Source of the DNA: Geosiphon pyriformis
Lineage: Eukaryota; Glomeromycota; Glomeromycetes; Archaeosporales; Geosiphonaceae
Length of the DNA stretch: 64,000 bases
NCBI GenBank assembly: GCA_016748015.1
Contig: JAAOMT010000128.1
Span: 565,538 to 629,537, forward strand
Direction of reading: 5' to 3'
The notes beneath the pieces are model-generated. The model was not told where the DNA came from. It worked only from the letters and a program-made list of their open reading frames with translations, and made no database searches. Each line of letters opens with the position of its first letter. Positions within the stretch are counted from its first letter, which is position 1. Below are positions 21,417 through 33,447 of this stretch, one piece after another. The translations under genes and the position numbers were made by a program.

Positions 21417-23818
21417 TTTTTTTTTTTTGTTAATATGTAGCCACGCTGATTGTTTATTAGTTAAGTCCACAGTAATATGGTGGTTTCATAAAGCCAGCTT
21501 ACCCAATAATACAAAATCACAAGATGCAGCTAATTACAAGTGGAAAGTTTTAACTATATGCTAGTACTATCTTTGTTATCTAATGTATTGAACATATTAA
21601 ACTCATATATCTTACCCATAATGCTAACAAGCTCATGACTATTCTTAACCATACTACTTATTCACTTAGCAGTCTGATCAGAATTGGATTTGATACTAGG
21701 AGGCTGAACCTTCCACAGTTGTATTATCATATCAAAGGTGTCATTATAGACTGAAAAGTCTTTAACCTCATCATCATTATTATCTATATTATTATCATTA
21801 AAAACATCTTCTAAAGAGATCTGATTACATTTTTTTGTCAGGAACTTAATGTCTCAATTCAACATAAAAGCCACAGCAGCCACAGCTTTAATTTGTCTTT
21901 CCAAACTCACCATACTTTCTCTTAATATTATGTTTACAGCTGGTGGAGTAGATAGCAGTTTGGTAACCAGCACAACCAGAAAATTAACAAGTTCAATTAT
22001 AGACTTAACCAATAATGCTAACTCATTGAGATAAGATTCCATAGAAGCCAATCTGAATTCAACAACAGCAATTGGAACAGAGTATATGCCAGAAATCATG
22101 GGTACTACAACTTTGGAGGGTAAATCCAAAACAAGATCTATATCAACAGTAGCAGCAGCAAGAAAAACCACAAAGACAACAACTTTGGCATAAGACTTAG
22201 CTCCAGTGAACAAAAACTTGAAAACTTTGGGACCACCAGTAGAGTTAAGAACAGACTTGGAAGAAAGAGGTGGTAACACCTTGCAGTTTACAGCTAAATA
22301 ATCCAAATCTTGACACCTGTAGCAGCGACAGCATCTAGGAGTCTCCCACCAGATATGACAACCATGCAAAGTACTAGTTTTTAACACAGCATTGTCCAAG
22401 AATTCCAGAGAATTAAAGGTAACCACAGCAAAATGTTGACATTAGTATGAATTAAGAGATCAGGGAATGAAACAGGTTTGGCCACCAATCTGGAAAACTA
22501 AATCACTTATTTCAAAGACAGTACAGCCAAAGAAAAGATTAATCAACTTAGCTTTAAATGTATTTCTTGAAGCAATAACCTTTCTTTGGTTAACTACAGG
22601 AAAAATTCTGACACTATCTTTTTTGACCAGCACAGACCAGTGTTTAAAAGCCTCTGCAGTGAACCATAGCATATTGCCACAAGCCAGCTGGCTTCAACTT
22701 AACAGAAGTGACAACACCAAAAATGCCAAGAGCAGATTTGATGTCATTAAGAAAGGTACCCAAAAGAACATTGCGAAGTGCAACAAACAGAAGAGAAGAA
22801 GATACAGAGGCCACACCAGAAAACTGTGCAATCTTAAGAGTAGTCAGAAAAACTTTATTACCAATGGCCACTTTGATGGCACCATTTAAACTCTCCTGAA
22901 ATGCAAATTCCACACAGAACAACTTGACAGCATCTCATAAAACTAACTTAAGCCCAATACAACCAGACAGCAGCTGAAACAAGGAACTAAGCAAGACCAT
23001 TTTGATCTTAAATGTACTACCAGGCACAAGATTGGAGGCCATCCAACCAGAGAATCTTTGACAACCATTCACATTCTCCCAAGCACCACTATTAGCAGTG
23101 CCAGAAACTGGAGGAGGAGCAGTTGATTCTATTTCCATCTGATCAGCCCAATCTTTAAGATTATCTGAAGTGATAGACTGTTTTGCTACTATGACAGGTA
23201 AAGATCTGCTGGAGAGTACCACATCAGACAACACAGCTTGTGGTTAATCTTTTTTTATCTTGTGAGATGTGCTATTGCTGTTACCATTCATATTAGAAAG
23301 AAGGCTGACTGCTGCTGTGTAAATTTTTTTCAAGATCTCATCTGAAACTACAAAGGGGTTCAGTGTTACCATAGCAGTTGTGACTACCTGCTGCTGTTTT
23401 TTGGAATTTTTGGCTTTTGTGGCCATTTGTGAAGCAGTAGCAGTAGTAGAAATAGTAGTAGTGGTAAGAACAGAAAAGACCAACTTGTTAACTGGTCTGT
23501 TATTAAAAATCTTTGGGCTTTTTGAAGTGGTAAAAACAATACTGAGACTAACCCAAGTGTGCCTTTTTGAAAGAACTTTGACTGGAGAAGAACTTCTAGC
23601 TAAAGGAGAAGAAAATGAATCAAAAGCTGCTAAAAGCAGCTTTTCACTAGTGTTTTTTAAAGAAAATGTAGCCAGAATGTTTTGTCTAGTTGCTTCAATA
23701 ACAGAGAGACCTTCTCATGTTAAAACTTTATTAGTTACAATAGGAAAAGTAATGTTTGCAACTTTTTTACTCTTAGCTTTAGTCATAGTCATAAAATTTA
23801 GGAGAGAAAGAGGTTTTT
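21417..23818 (-). mobile_element. ORF1-only LINE copy (LINE-2)
   Basis: Inserted on the minus strand into the outer LINE. The 3' end is a run of 12 A (plus-strand T at 21417-21428). The 5' end is 26 nt upstream of the ORF1 ATG at 23792. It contains one ORF1 and a 3' UTR of about 125 nt, with no endonuclease or RT ORF. Poly-A plus a 14-bp TSD is the mark of target-primed reverse transcription. Whether ORF2 was lost before or during insertion cannot be told from this copy. Confidence 0.82.
21554..23792 (-). pseudogene. ORF1 of LINE-2
   Basis: Starts at MTMTKAKSKK and ends with a TAG at 21554-21556. Same domain order as the outer LINE ORF1: basic/low-complexity N-terminus, MEIESTAPPP linker, RRM-like regions (SALGIFGVVTSVKLKPAGLW at about 22690-22750), zinc knuckle CYRCQDLDYLAVNC (His replaced by Tyr) and a helical tail. 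It contains a TGA after NKVLT, a stop after the KIKKD segment, a frameshift near 22650, and two stops after CFIP. Decay therefore followed insertion, or the source was already broken. Confidence 0.75.
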
Positions 23819-24793
23819 GTTTTTGGTGCTGCCAATGGTAGTGCTTGAGAATATATGAATAGTTGTCAAAGGTTCTCTGGTTAGATGGCCTCCAATCTAG
23901 TATCTGGTGCTATATTTAAAATCAAAATAGCCCTGCTTAGTTTTTTGTTTCAGTTACTGTCTGGTTGTATTGGGCTTAAGTCTGTTTCAAGAGATATTGT
24001 TAAGTTGTTCTGTGTGGAATTTGCATCTTAGGAAAGTCTAAATGGCACTACCAAAGTGGCTATTGGTGATAAAAATTTTTTGACCACTTTTAAGATTGCA
24101 AAGTCTTCTGGTGTGGCCTCTGTTTTTTTCTCTCTTTTGTTAGTTGCACTTTGTGATGTATCTTTGGATACCTTTTTTGATGACATCAAATCTGCTCTTG
24201 GCATTTTTGGTGTTGTTATTTCTGTTAAGTTGAAGCCTGCTGGTTTATGGCAATATGCTGTGGTTTATTTTAAAGACACTTTTTCTGCTGTTGCCACTCT
24301 TACTTATTGGTCCAAACTGGTTAGGAAAAACAGTATTAGAATTTTTCTTATTATCAACCAAAATAATGTTATTTCTTCAAAAAATGCTTTTAAAACTAAA
24401 TTGGTTAATATTTTTTTTGGCTGTACTGCCTTTGAAATAAGTGATTTGGTCTCCCAAGTTGATAGCCATAGATGTTTCATTTTTCGCTCCCCTGAATCTT
24501 ACCAATGTTAACATTTTGCTGTGGTTACCTTTGATTTTTTGGAATTTCTGAATGTTGCTGTGTCAAAGACTGGTATTTTGCATAGTTGCCACATCTGGTG
24601 GGAAACTCTTGGATATTGCCACTATTACAGATGTTAAGACTTGAGTCATTTGGCTGTAGACTGCAAGGTATCACTTCTTCTCCCACCCAAATTCTCTTCT
24701 AATGCTTTTAGTGACCCCAAAATTTTCAAACCTTTATTTGTTAGATCTAAATCTTATGCCAAAGCTGTTGTCTTTGTGGTTTTTTCTGTTGCT

Positions 24794-24797
24794 GCTG
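24794..24797. repeat. 4-bp target-site duplication of F3-plus (left copy; right copy 35075-35078)
   Basis: CTGC before TGTTACC at 24798 and after GTAATA at 35074. The left side is GCTGCTGC, so the exact edge could slide by one repeat, but LTR ends and ORF1 continuity fit this placement. Confidence 0.8.
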
Positions 24798-25012
24798 CTG
24801 TTACCAGATGAAATTAGAGATATTATTTAGCATGAAATTATCTTTATTCCTATCATTAATTAGCATATATTATTGTCTCAAATTATCACCTATTACATTA
24901 ACAAAATGTCCGAAATTATCATTTAATTAATAACCCAATTTGTACATAACACAAATATAACCTAAGTGCAATGATTAATCATGCAATACCCCGAAATATA
25001 TAACATTCAAAA

Positions 25013-25183
25013 GTTCGCCAAAATTTGTAAAAATTTGCCGAAATAATTGACAGTTCACCAAAATATCTAATAGTTCACAGAAATAACTTGTAATTTGCCA
25101 AAATATATCTTCAGTTCAGCAAAATTGTAGAAAATAGCAAAGTTCAAGTTCATAAAATAGTGTTATGACAAGTTGTATAAAAG
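25013..25183 (+). promoter_or_regulatory. F3 LTR promoter: helically phased motif array and TATA box
   Basis: Six copies of a motif like TTCGCCGAAA start at 25014, 25035, 25054, 25074, 25095 and 25115, a mean step of about 20 bp (two helical turns). TATAAAAG follows at 25176-25183. The array is kept at about 34300-34425 and, inverted, at about 56040-56165. Binding-site function is inferred. Confidence 0.5.
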
Positions 25184-25253
25184 AAGAGCTTCTCTCTTCA
25201 AAAAAATGTATTTTACTTTAGATTTATTACTTAGAACCATTTCTATACACACA

Positions 25254-26045
25254 AAAAGAAATAAATATTAAATAATTTGAAAAACCAAATTCTTTAATTA
25301 TTGCACTTAGAAATCCCCAAAACCCAACTAACGTTTTGAAATTGATTAGCTACCAATTTCAGTAAAACTGTTAGTGACTCTGGGCCTGAATAGAAAACGT
25401 TTCCCTTAACAAAATTCTATTTCTTTTACATTTCTTTTATTTTCTTTCTTTTATTTTCTTATTATAATCATTAGGGTAGTCTACAGACAAAATTCCTGTA
25501 AAAGAATTGACTTTTACAGCAAAGTAACTACACATTTTTAGTAAGCTTCCAGACAAGCAATTCCTGGGAAAGAGTTGACATTTACTACAATGTAACTACA
25601 TGAAGCAACTGGCATGGAATTGGCCATTCCACTTATAAGNNNNNNNNNNNNNNNNNNNNAAAAGAAATAAATATTAAATAATTTGAAAAACCAAATTCTT
25701 TAATTATTGCACTTAGAAATCCCCAAAACCCAACTAACGTTTTGAAATTGATTAGCTACCAATTTCAGTAAAACTGTTAGTGACTCTGGGCCTGAATAGA
25801 AAACGTTTCCCTTAACAAAATTCTATTTCTTTTACATTTCTTTTATTTTCTTTCTTTTATTTTCTTATTATAATCATTAGGGTAGTCTACAGACAAAATT
25901 CCTGTAAAAGAATTGACTTTTACAGCAAAGTAACTACACATTTTTAGTAAGCTTCCAGACAAGCAATTCCTGGGAAAGAGTTGACATTTACTACAATGTA
26001 ACTACATGAAGCAACTGGCATGGAATTGGCCATTCCACTTATAAG
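25254..26045 (+). repeat. 386-bp exact repeat around a 20-N gap
   Basis: The 386 bases before the gap (25640-25659) and after it read the same. A true tandem repeat is unlikely because the other F3 LTRs have one copy. Overlapping contig ends joined without merging explain it. Confidence 0.88.
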
Positions 26046-26186
26046 CCCAGCAGTTCAAATTATAGGAGATAATTTGAAGATAAAATTCAGTTATCAGAGG
26101 TTCAAACACTTTCTATAGTCGTGAATTAACAGCATTACAACAAACATACAAGAGCTAAGAAGAGACCAAAAACCTCCAGTAACATT

Positions 26187-26205
26187 TGGTGCTCTTCCAT
26201 GGAAA
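26187..26205 (+). other. Primer-binding site of F3-plus
   Basis: TGGTGCTCTTCCATGGAAA, 2 nt after the LTR. The F3-minus version (63880-63898) reads TGGTGCTCTCCCATGGAAA in the element's sense. It shares TGGTGCTC with F1 and F2 and then differs, so the primer is probably another tRNA. Identity not assigned. Confidence 0.65.
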
Positions 26206-26229
26206 CAATACAGCAAAAACAACTTCAAA

Positions 26230-27710
26230 GTGGTGACTACACCAGATGCAACAACTTTAGAGTATTACCAGTCAATTTACATCCACTGCAAGCAAAGATT
26301 CAACATTCCAGACAGAATTGAAGTTGTCAAGAAATCAGTATACCAATACATTGAAAACTGCATCAACAATTATCTTTTTAGAAATTACAATATCTCAGAA
26401 GTTAGAAGCAATTTTTACAATAATTTAGTACACTATTCACAATTGAGAACTGAAAACCTTAACAGTGAAACACTTGCCACTTACTTTCAAAAACTTAATT
26501 TTAACATTATCAAGTACTGTAAAGAAACATATTCAGTGCAGTCTCAATACTCTATTGATTTTGAATTAGAGACAAAAACAAGCAACAAAGGCAAACAAAA
26601 ATTGAAGCAATACTCAAAAACCACCCCAAATACTCCAATACTACCAAAAACAACTGCCAAATACTTACAAACACCTGAACAAGAAACCAGTTCAAAACTT
26701 CCACTTACTATCACACTTTTTCTAGCTTCACTTGCACAAGCACAAACACCTAATTCACCCTTAAATTGATTTGCAAGACTAGAAAATTTTACATCACCCA
26801 GAAGTCCCACCAGACAACAAGAACCCCTTCAAACTAGTTCCAATCTCCTTGACTTTCTAGCTGAAAATCGAAGTGAACACTCTGAGACAGCAGTGAATAA
26901 AGAAAATGACTCTGAAATATCTGAAAAAGAATCAATAGACAGTGAAAACGAAGAGGACAAAATAACAGCATACATCACAAAAATCTCTGAATTTAATGAA
27001 AAAAACATTGAAACCAGTCCCCAAGAATGGCTTGACCAAGTTACTAAAGCTGGAGATGCAAATGGATGGAATGCTGCCAGAATTTTAAGAACAATTTCCT
27101 ACTTTTTTAAAGAAACAGCAGACAAATGGTTCGAAAACTTGACCACCTCTTTTAATGACTGAACAGCTTTCAAAACTGTCTTCTTAGAACAATTCACTAA
27201 TAACAACACCTCAATCACACTTCGAAATTGTTTTCGCAATATCAAACAAGAACTCTCCGAATCTGTTATGACTTATATTGAGAAATTCAACAAACTTTTC
27301 AGAGGAATTTGCCAACTTGAAACTAATGATTATTATTCCGATGCTCAAATCTTGGATCAATTTATCACTGGTTTAAAGAATAAACTGATTAAAAAGGTTT
27401 GTCCACATGTCCCAGAAGATTTAAACTCTGCCATTCAGCATGCAAAGAGATATAAAATGGCCATGAAAGAAGCCAATTGTACAAAACTCATGAACTTAGC
27501 CATTGGAGAGACCAGCTCAGCAGCTGAAAAGAAAATTAACCAACTTACAAAGAAAGTCGAAAACTATTTTACCAACCAACAACAATAGCAACCCCAAAGA
27601 TATTAACCACCCCAAAGATAGAATCAAAACAACTTCGTATTATCCTCTAATAACCAGTCTCAGAATTGCCATTACTGTGGAATTTCTGGCCACTAAAAAA
27701 GAGATTGCAG
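26230..27710 (+). pseudogene. Gag of F3-plus
   Basis: ATG at 26230, 24 nt after the PBS, as in F3-minus (63855). One frame with stops: TGA at 26767 (CGA-type Arg in F3-minus), TGA at 27160, TAG at 27586 and others. The capsid region (about 26980-27480) reads EWLDQVTKAG, YFFKETADKWFENL and YIEKFNKLF, typical of gypsy Gag. A CCHC knuckle CHYCGISGH-stop-KRDC is at about 27670-27710. Confidence 0.82.
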
Positions 27711-28179
27711 AAAGCTACAATGAGACCAACAAAACAGGAGTAATTAACATTACTCTTTGCCACAACAATCTTATTACCAACTACCACTACCACCAGCTTA
27801 CTATCCACCAAGACTGCAATATCAAACCGACTACTATCAACTTGCTCCACAGCCAATACAACAACAGTATTGACAACTCATTTAACATTACCAAGTACTT
27901 GTTCGAAGATTGGTTCAACAAAACTAATTTGCACCACAAAACTAATTCACAACAAACAACAACAGAATCAACCCAAATAACCAATTAGTTCCCTGAAATT
28001 CAGCTTAGCCAAGACCCACCCATTATCATACTCAACCTAGCTATCTTACAATATCTGAAGAACAGGATTTTCACCATACTGCACTCTCGGAAGGTAGAGC
28101 TGCAGCATGACAACAAAACCCTTCTTATACTCTTACCACAATCCCACCAGCCAGAATTGCTAAAAATACCAACCTTTCA

Positions 28180-28620
28180 GATATATTCCCTTTTAAGTTT
28201 GAAGCAAATGAGTTACCATTCCTGCTTAGCAATGCAGTCTCCAATGAACAAAAAGCAATCACTGCTATGTACACTGAAGCAGAAGTCGAAGAAAAGACAA
28301 TTTGCTTGATTCTAGACAGTAAATCTGCTGGAAGCATTATCATCTACCAGTTAATGCAACAGTTAAAGAGAAATGTCAACCAACCAGCTCAAACAGTAAT
28401 TGTTACTGCTGATGGCATGAAAAAGACTCCAGTAGGAGAAATTGACAATTTTCCATTTACTCTTGATGGAATCACTATTCCAGTCAAAGTTCTTGTAATG
28501 AACATGCCCCAGTATCAAGCCCTTGTCAGAAATGATTGGCTCCAAAAAGCCAATGCAAAATTAGACTGGGAAACCCAAGAATTACAACTCTCCTATCAAG
28601 GACAACATGCCTGAGTACCC
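28180..28620 (+). pseudogene. Aspartic protease of F3-plus
   Basis: Retropepsin-type domain in frame with gag. It has LILDSKSAGS where F3-minus has LILDSGLAGS, so the catalytic Gly is changed. Second half ITIPVKVLVM...YQALVRNDWL. Ends near a TGA at about 28612. Confidence 0.82.
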
Positions 28621-28849
28621 ACTACTTGTGGTACATTCAACAAACAATCAGAGAAAGCCCCTGTCTTTGAATTTGAAGAAAAGAAAGAAAATCCTGTAGT
28701 CAAAACATTTATGGCACTTGAATCAACATTTAACTGGACTGAAAAAACTGAGCAAACATATTTTGCAACAAACTCATATCCAGAGGAACCAGAAACCCCT
28801 GAATGAAACATCCCATATTCTAAACCAGAACCAAAGAAATAACACTCTT

Positions 28850-30078
28850 ACATTTCGCTTAAATGCAAAGACTGCCACAAGAAACTCTCCTCAATGAGAG
28901 CCTGCATTTCACCTGAAGAAGAATATGAAAATCATACTTGTTATTACTATAAGGCTTGCCACAGAGAATGATGGGGCCATCTAATAAAAAGAAGCAGAAA
29001 ATGAAACAACACCCCTTGTTTGACTTGTGAAAATATGCTACCAGAAGAATACAATTAGATTGATGTAGCAATGAAAGAAGAAGTCTGCAATCAAACCTGC
29101 CAATATGCTTTATCAATTTCAGAAAAAGTCAAAAGAGGAACACCTTTTGATGCAGCATACAACAATGCTCTCAACAAACTTTATCACTACCCCCATGATG
29201 CTGATATAATTTTCGACCTAGCAATAACATTAGTTAATAGAGCTACCAAAGAAAATGTTCATTAAATAAAAGAAACAGAATACATTGAATACACCATGGA
29301 ATTAGCTGGATTCGATTATAAAGATGAAGTAGAAGTGTACCATCAAATTGCAAGTCACACCTACCCAACTAAAGAAGCTCAAGCTCAATGGTTAGAACAA
29401 ATGAACATTAAATTATGTAAGAAATGCATAATGCCTTGTGATGAACAATGGTGTTCTGAATGCTATGCTCTTAGCATTCCCTTGCTCAGCAAAAGTGATG
29501 AATACAAAATTGAATTTGGAGAACCTAAAGCAACAGAAGAAATTAAAACAACACCCATCTATCTCATCGAAAATCAGTCTGTCTTACAACTCAAATACTT
29601 CAACAACAATAGACAAGGAATAAAACCTGAAAAAGCACATAAAATTGATGCTGGATATGACCTAAGATATCTAGACAAGAATACTTTCATTCTCAAACCC
29701 AAATCTCTCACAAAAATCAATCTCAAAATTGCTCTCGAAATCCTGCCAGGAGCAATGGTTCAAATTGCCTCCCAGTTCTCTCTGGCAAGCAAAAGAATCA
29801 ATGTCAGAAGAGGAATAATTGATGCTAGATATACTGGTAACATAACAGTAATACTCCAAAACAAAACTGACAAGCCATTTAAGATTGAACATGCTGAGAA
29901 AATTGCCCAAGCTATTTATTTACCTTTAATCAACATTTCAGGTTTACAATTAGTCAATCAAAGAGAACTATTAGAAAAAAGTGAAAAAGGAACCCAAGAT
30001 TTTAGTTCAACTGGACAATTCACAGTTCCAGTAAACATAGCCCTCAATGAACAGAAAGAATCTCACCAGATTTTATGA
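28850..30078 (+). pseudogene. Zinc-binding region and dUTPase domain of F3-plus
   Basis: dUTPase hydrolyses dUTP to dUMP and PPi, lowering uracil in new cDNA. Same frame as protease. Cys pairs at about 28860-29090, then CKKC-x3-CDEQWCSEC (29416-29465). In the 260-codon open stretch from 29296: motif 1 AHKIDAGYDLRY (residues 114-125), motif 2 ASQFSLASK (158-166), motif 3 RGIIDARYTGNI (172-183), motif 4 EKIAQAIY (201-208), motif 5 KGTQDFSSTG (231-240). Motifs 2 and 5 are degraded relative to F3-minus. Stops upstream (28976, 29011, 29056, 29263) replace Arg or Trp codons. Confidence 0.82.
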
Positions 30079-31853
30079 CTTCCACAACCAATTACCATTT
30101 CACCCTTTGGAGAACACCCTGAAATTTATACTTGTGAAAAGCCAACAACCAAACAACAAATTTTTGAATCCAATGAACAAATTTGCTTAAAACATAATAT
30201 CTTGATCTTAAACATTTATATTCCAGAAGGAACAAAGAAAATCTGAGTTAATTTTTACAATCTCAACAATTTCCCCATATTTTTATTAAATAACTTAGAA
30301 ATTGGAGTTATTCACAGTAATATCTTTCAACAAGAATTACCCCAAACAGTCTCCGATTTCTCTGAAATTATTGGACATTTACTACCAAAAATTAACCCAA
30401 ACCCCAGCTCTGAAAACTACTATGTTGTCATGGAAAAACTATCTTGAATCAACATGAGACAACTTGAACCACAACAACAGAGCCAGCTCAAAGAGCTAAT
30501 TGTAGAATTTGCTGATATCTTTGCCAAAAACAACAATAACTTAGGAAAAACTGATTTGGTCCAACACCAAATCTATACAGAAGATGCCAAACCAAGGTGA
30601 CAGCAAGCCTACCGAGTTGCTCCAGAAAGCCACCAATTTATCTGCGAAGAAGTACAACAGATGCTCAACAATAGGCTTATTCAACCATTAATGAATCCAT
30701 GGGTCTCACCTGTGGTCTTAGTTAAAAAAAATTGAAAGATATGATTTTGTGTTAATTATTGACAACTATACAGTGTTACCATTGGAGATGCCTATCCTCT
30801 TTCCTGAATTGATAATATGTTGGATGCCCTTGAAAAGGCCAAATACTTTTCAACACTAGATCTAGAAAGCAGATACTGGCAAGTTGCCATGAACCTCAAA
30901 GATTGTCCCAAAACAGCCTTCACAATCCAAAAAGGAAACTATGAATTCAATGTAATGCTTTTTGGATTATGCAATGCACTAGCAACATTTCAGAGATTAA
31001 TGGATATTGTGTACAAAAAACTCTTTTGAAAGTCAGTAGTCATTTATCTTGATGATACTGATGTTTATTCTCCATCATTCAAATTACACTTAAAACACCT
31101 GCAAGAAGTTTTTTAATGATTACAAAAAGCAGGACTGAAACTTAACATCAAAAAATGCTATTTTGGAAAAACAAGCTTGGTCTTTCTTGGTTACATTGTT
31201 AGTAAAAATGAAATTAAACCAGACCCTGGAAAAATCAGCACTGTCAAAAACTTCAAAACTCCTCAAAACACTACAGAACTAAGAGGATTCATAGGGTTAG
31301 CCTTCTACTATCGGAAGTTTATCAAAGAATTCTCAGAAATTGCAAAACCTCTCAACCAGCTTACCACCAAAAATGTCAAATACAAATGGACTGCTGAACA
31401 CCAAAACGCATTTGAAATCCTCAAAAAAAACTAATAACAGCTCCAATTCTCGCCTACCCAGATTTCAGTAACTGATTTTGGTTAGCAACAGATGTCTCTT
31501 ATACTGCCTTTGGTGCCATTCTATCACAGTTAAATAACAATGGAAATGAGTGAGTAATTGCTTATGCTAGCAGAACATTAAAACCAGCTGAAAAAAACTA
31601 CTCTACAATAGAATTAGAAACTGCAGCAGTAATCTGGGCCCTACATCACTTCAACCTTTACCTCAGACCCAAAGAATTTGATATTATCACTGATAATATT
31701 AGACTCAAATGGCTTTAGAACAAAAACACTCAGCTAAATACAAAACAAACCCGATGGACAGGATTTCTAACCAACTACCAATACATTGTACACCACAAAT
31801 CAGGAAAACTCTACACCAACATTGATTGTCTCTCAAGAATGAGGCAAGATTAG
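30079..31853 (+). pseudogene. RT and RNase H of F3-plus
   Basis: Reverse transcriptase and RNase H. YWQVAM and YLDDTDVYS are intact, but stops occur at several conserved Arg or Trp positions. One A is missing from an A run at about 31424-31431 compared with F3-minus, shifting the frame before RNase H (TDVSYTAFGAIL, then TDNIRLKWL). The frame ends MRQD-TAG at 31851-31853; F3-minus has TAA at the same place. Confidence 0.87.
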
Positions 31854-33285
31854 AATACAAAACCAACACCCATTTGAATTAACAACAAAACAACAAACAA
31901 TGAACTCTGAAAACTACAACAATCTTAAATAATATTTGGAGACATTAACAATTCCAACAGATTGGTTCTCAGATAAAAAACATTGGTTACAACAACAAGC
32001 CAAACAATACTTCTTACACAACAACATGATTTATTATCGAAACTTCAAAAACCCAGACAATCCACTCAGATTAATACAAAAACATGAAAAAGAAATTATT
32101 TTATATAACATGTACTCAGACCTTTCATCAGCACACCTAAAAAAAGACAGCACCATCCAGAGAACACTAGAATATTATTTTTGGCCTCAAATGAGAAAAG
32201 ACATTCATGAATATGTTAAGTCTTGTGATAGTTGTCAAAGAAGAGGAAGAACTTGCCCTACAGAACCTTTAAACCCAATCAAAATTGGACAGTCTTTTAA
32301 CCGAGTTGGTATCAATTTAGTCAGACCACTTCCTATTACAAACCAAGAAAACCATTATATTGCAGTAGCTGTAGACTATCTCACCAAATGGCCTGAAGCC
32401 TGAGCCATTCAAAAAGCAGATGCAAAATCAGTAACAAACTTCATCTACGAAGACATCATTTGTAAACATGGATGCCCAATAGAATTTTTATCTGATCAAG
32501 GAACACATTTCGTAAACAATTTAATCCAGAAAATTTGTGGACAATTTAATGTCAAAAGACCATTATTTTTGCTATACCATCCACAAACAAATGGACTTGT
32601 AGAACATTTCAACAGAACATTGTGTGAATTATTAGCCAAAGTCTCAACCAATTTTGAGCAAGAATGGGATCTCTTTATTCCATTAGTGTTACTAGCATAT
32701 AGAACACTAAAATAAGATACCACAAAACACACACTATTTGATTTAACTTACAGAAGGACAGCAACATTACCAATTAGTTTTACAATGGAAACATACCCAG
32801 TACAACTAATTAATAAAGACAACTTTTAGGAAACACTACAATGAAGAGCTTACACACTGCTTAGCATGTTGGAAGGAAAATGACAAATAGCAGCCACTCA
32901 TATTAAACACTCCCAAGCTCAACAAAAAGAATGGCATGACGACAAATTGCCTTCAGTTACCAATGGATTTAAAATTGGAAACAAAGTTTTCTTACACAGA
33001 ACTAAAGCTAAAAAACAATGGAGTGGAAAATTTGAAAATAAATGGGATAAACCATTCTTTATCTATGAAGTTTTAGACAATAGATTATACAAGCTAAGAC
33101 TTGATGACAAAATCTTAGCAAAAGTTGCACATGGAGATCATTTGAAACACTATAATTCCAGAAACAATTCTGAACTATTAATTCCACAAATTGGTACACA
33201 TTTCCCTTTAATTAATCCTGAAGATATTTCCCAAAATTTAGAACCAATAGTCGTCATTGAACAATCTCCCAACTTAAACACTTAA
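31854..33285 (+). pseudogene. Integrase of F3-plus
   Basis: Zinc part with CDSCQRRGRT. Core with NRVGINLVRPL (first catalytic Asp changed to Asn), FLSDQGTHFV and NGLVEHFNRT. C-terminal domain 32947-33285 (KIGNKVFLHRTKAKKQWSGK) is the usual SH3-like DNA-binding end; no chromodomain seen. Stops at 32401, 32713, 32827 and others. About 160 nt of A/T-rich non-coding sequence separates it from ORF3. Confidence 0.83.
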
Positions 33286-33447
33286 CTTAAATTTATTATT
33301 ATAGTTATCTCCTTATAATTTAGAAATAATCTCACAAAAACAAAGCAAAAATAATAAAAACTCATACACCAAAAATAATTTTCTTTTATTTTCAAATCTC
33401 TTATAATGACTATTCCTTAAAACATTCAACAATTATCTCAAAAACTA

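Larger units (their letters stand above)
24798..26184 (+). repeat. 5' LTR of F3-plus (contains assembly duplication)
   Basis: TGTTACCAG to CCAGTAACA. 1,387 bp as assembled. Positions 25254-25639 and 25660-26045 are the same 386 bases on either side of 20 N. Removing 406 bp gives 981 bp, exactly the length of the 3' LTR. Confidence 0.9.

Noticed and set aside
25254-25659. Genuine tandem duplication in the F3 LTR
   Set aside because: Exact identity, an N gap between copies, and restored LTR length equal to the partner LTR point to assembly.
29000-30800. UGA reassigned to Trp or Arg in these elements
   Set aside because: TAA and TAG also occur at comparable sites, and CGA/CAA/TGA triplets at one position are explained by CpG deamination. 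No sign of a recoded genome.
32947-33285. Chromodomain at the integrase C-terminus
   Set aside because: The segment fits the usual SH3-like integrase end; no chromodomain aromatic cage pattern seen in any copy.
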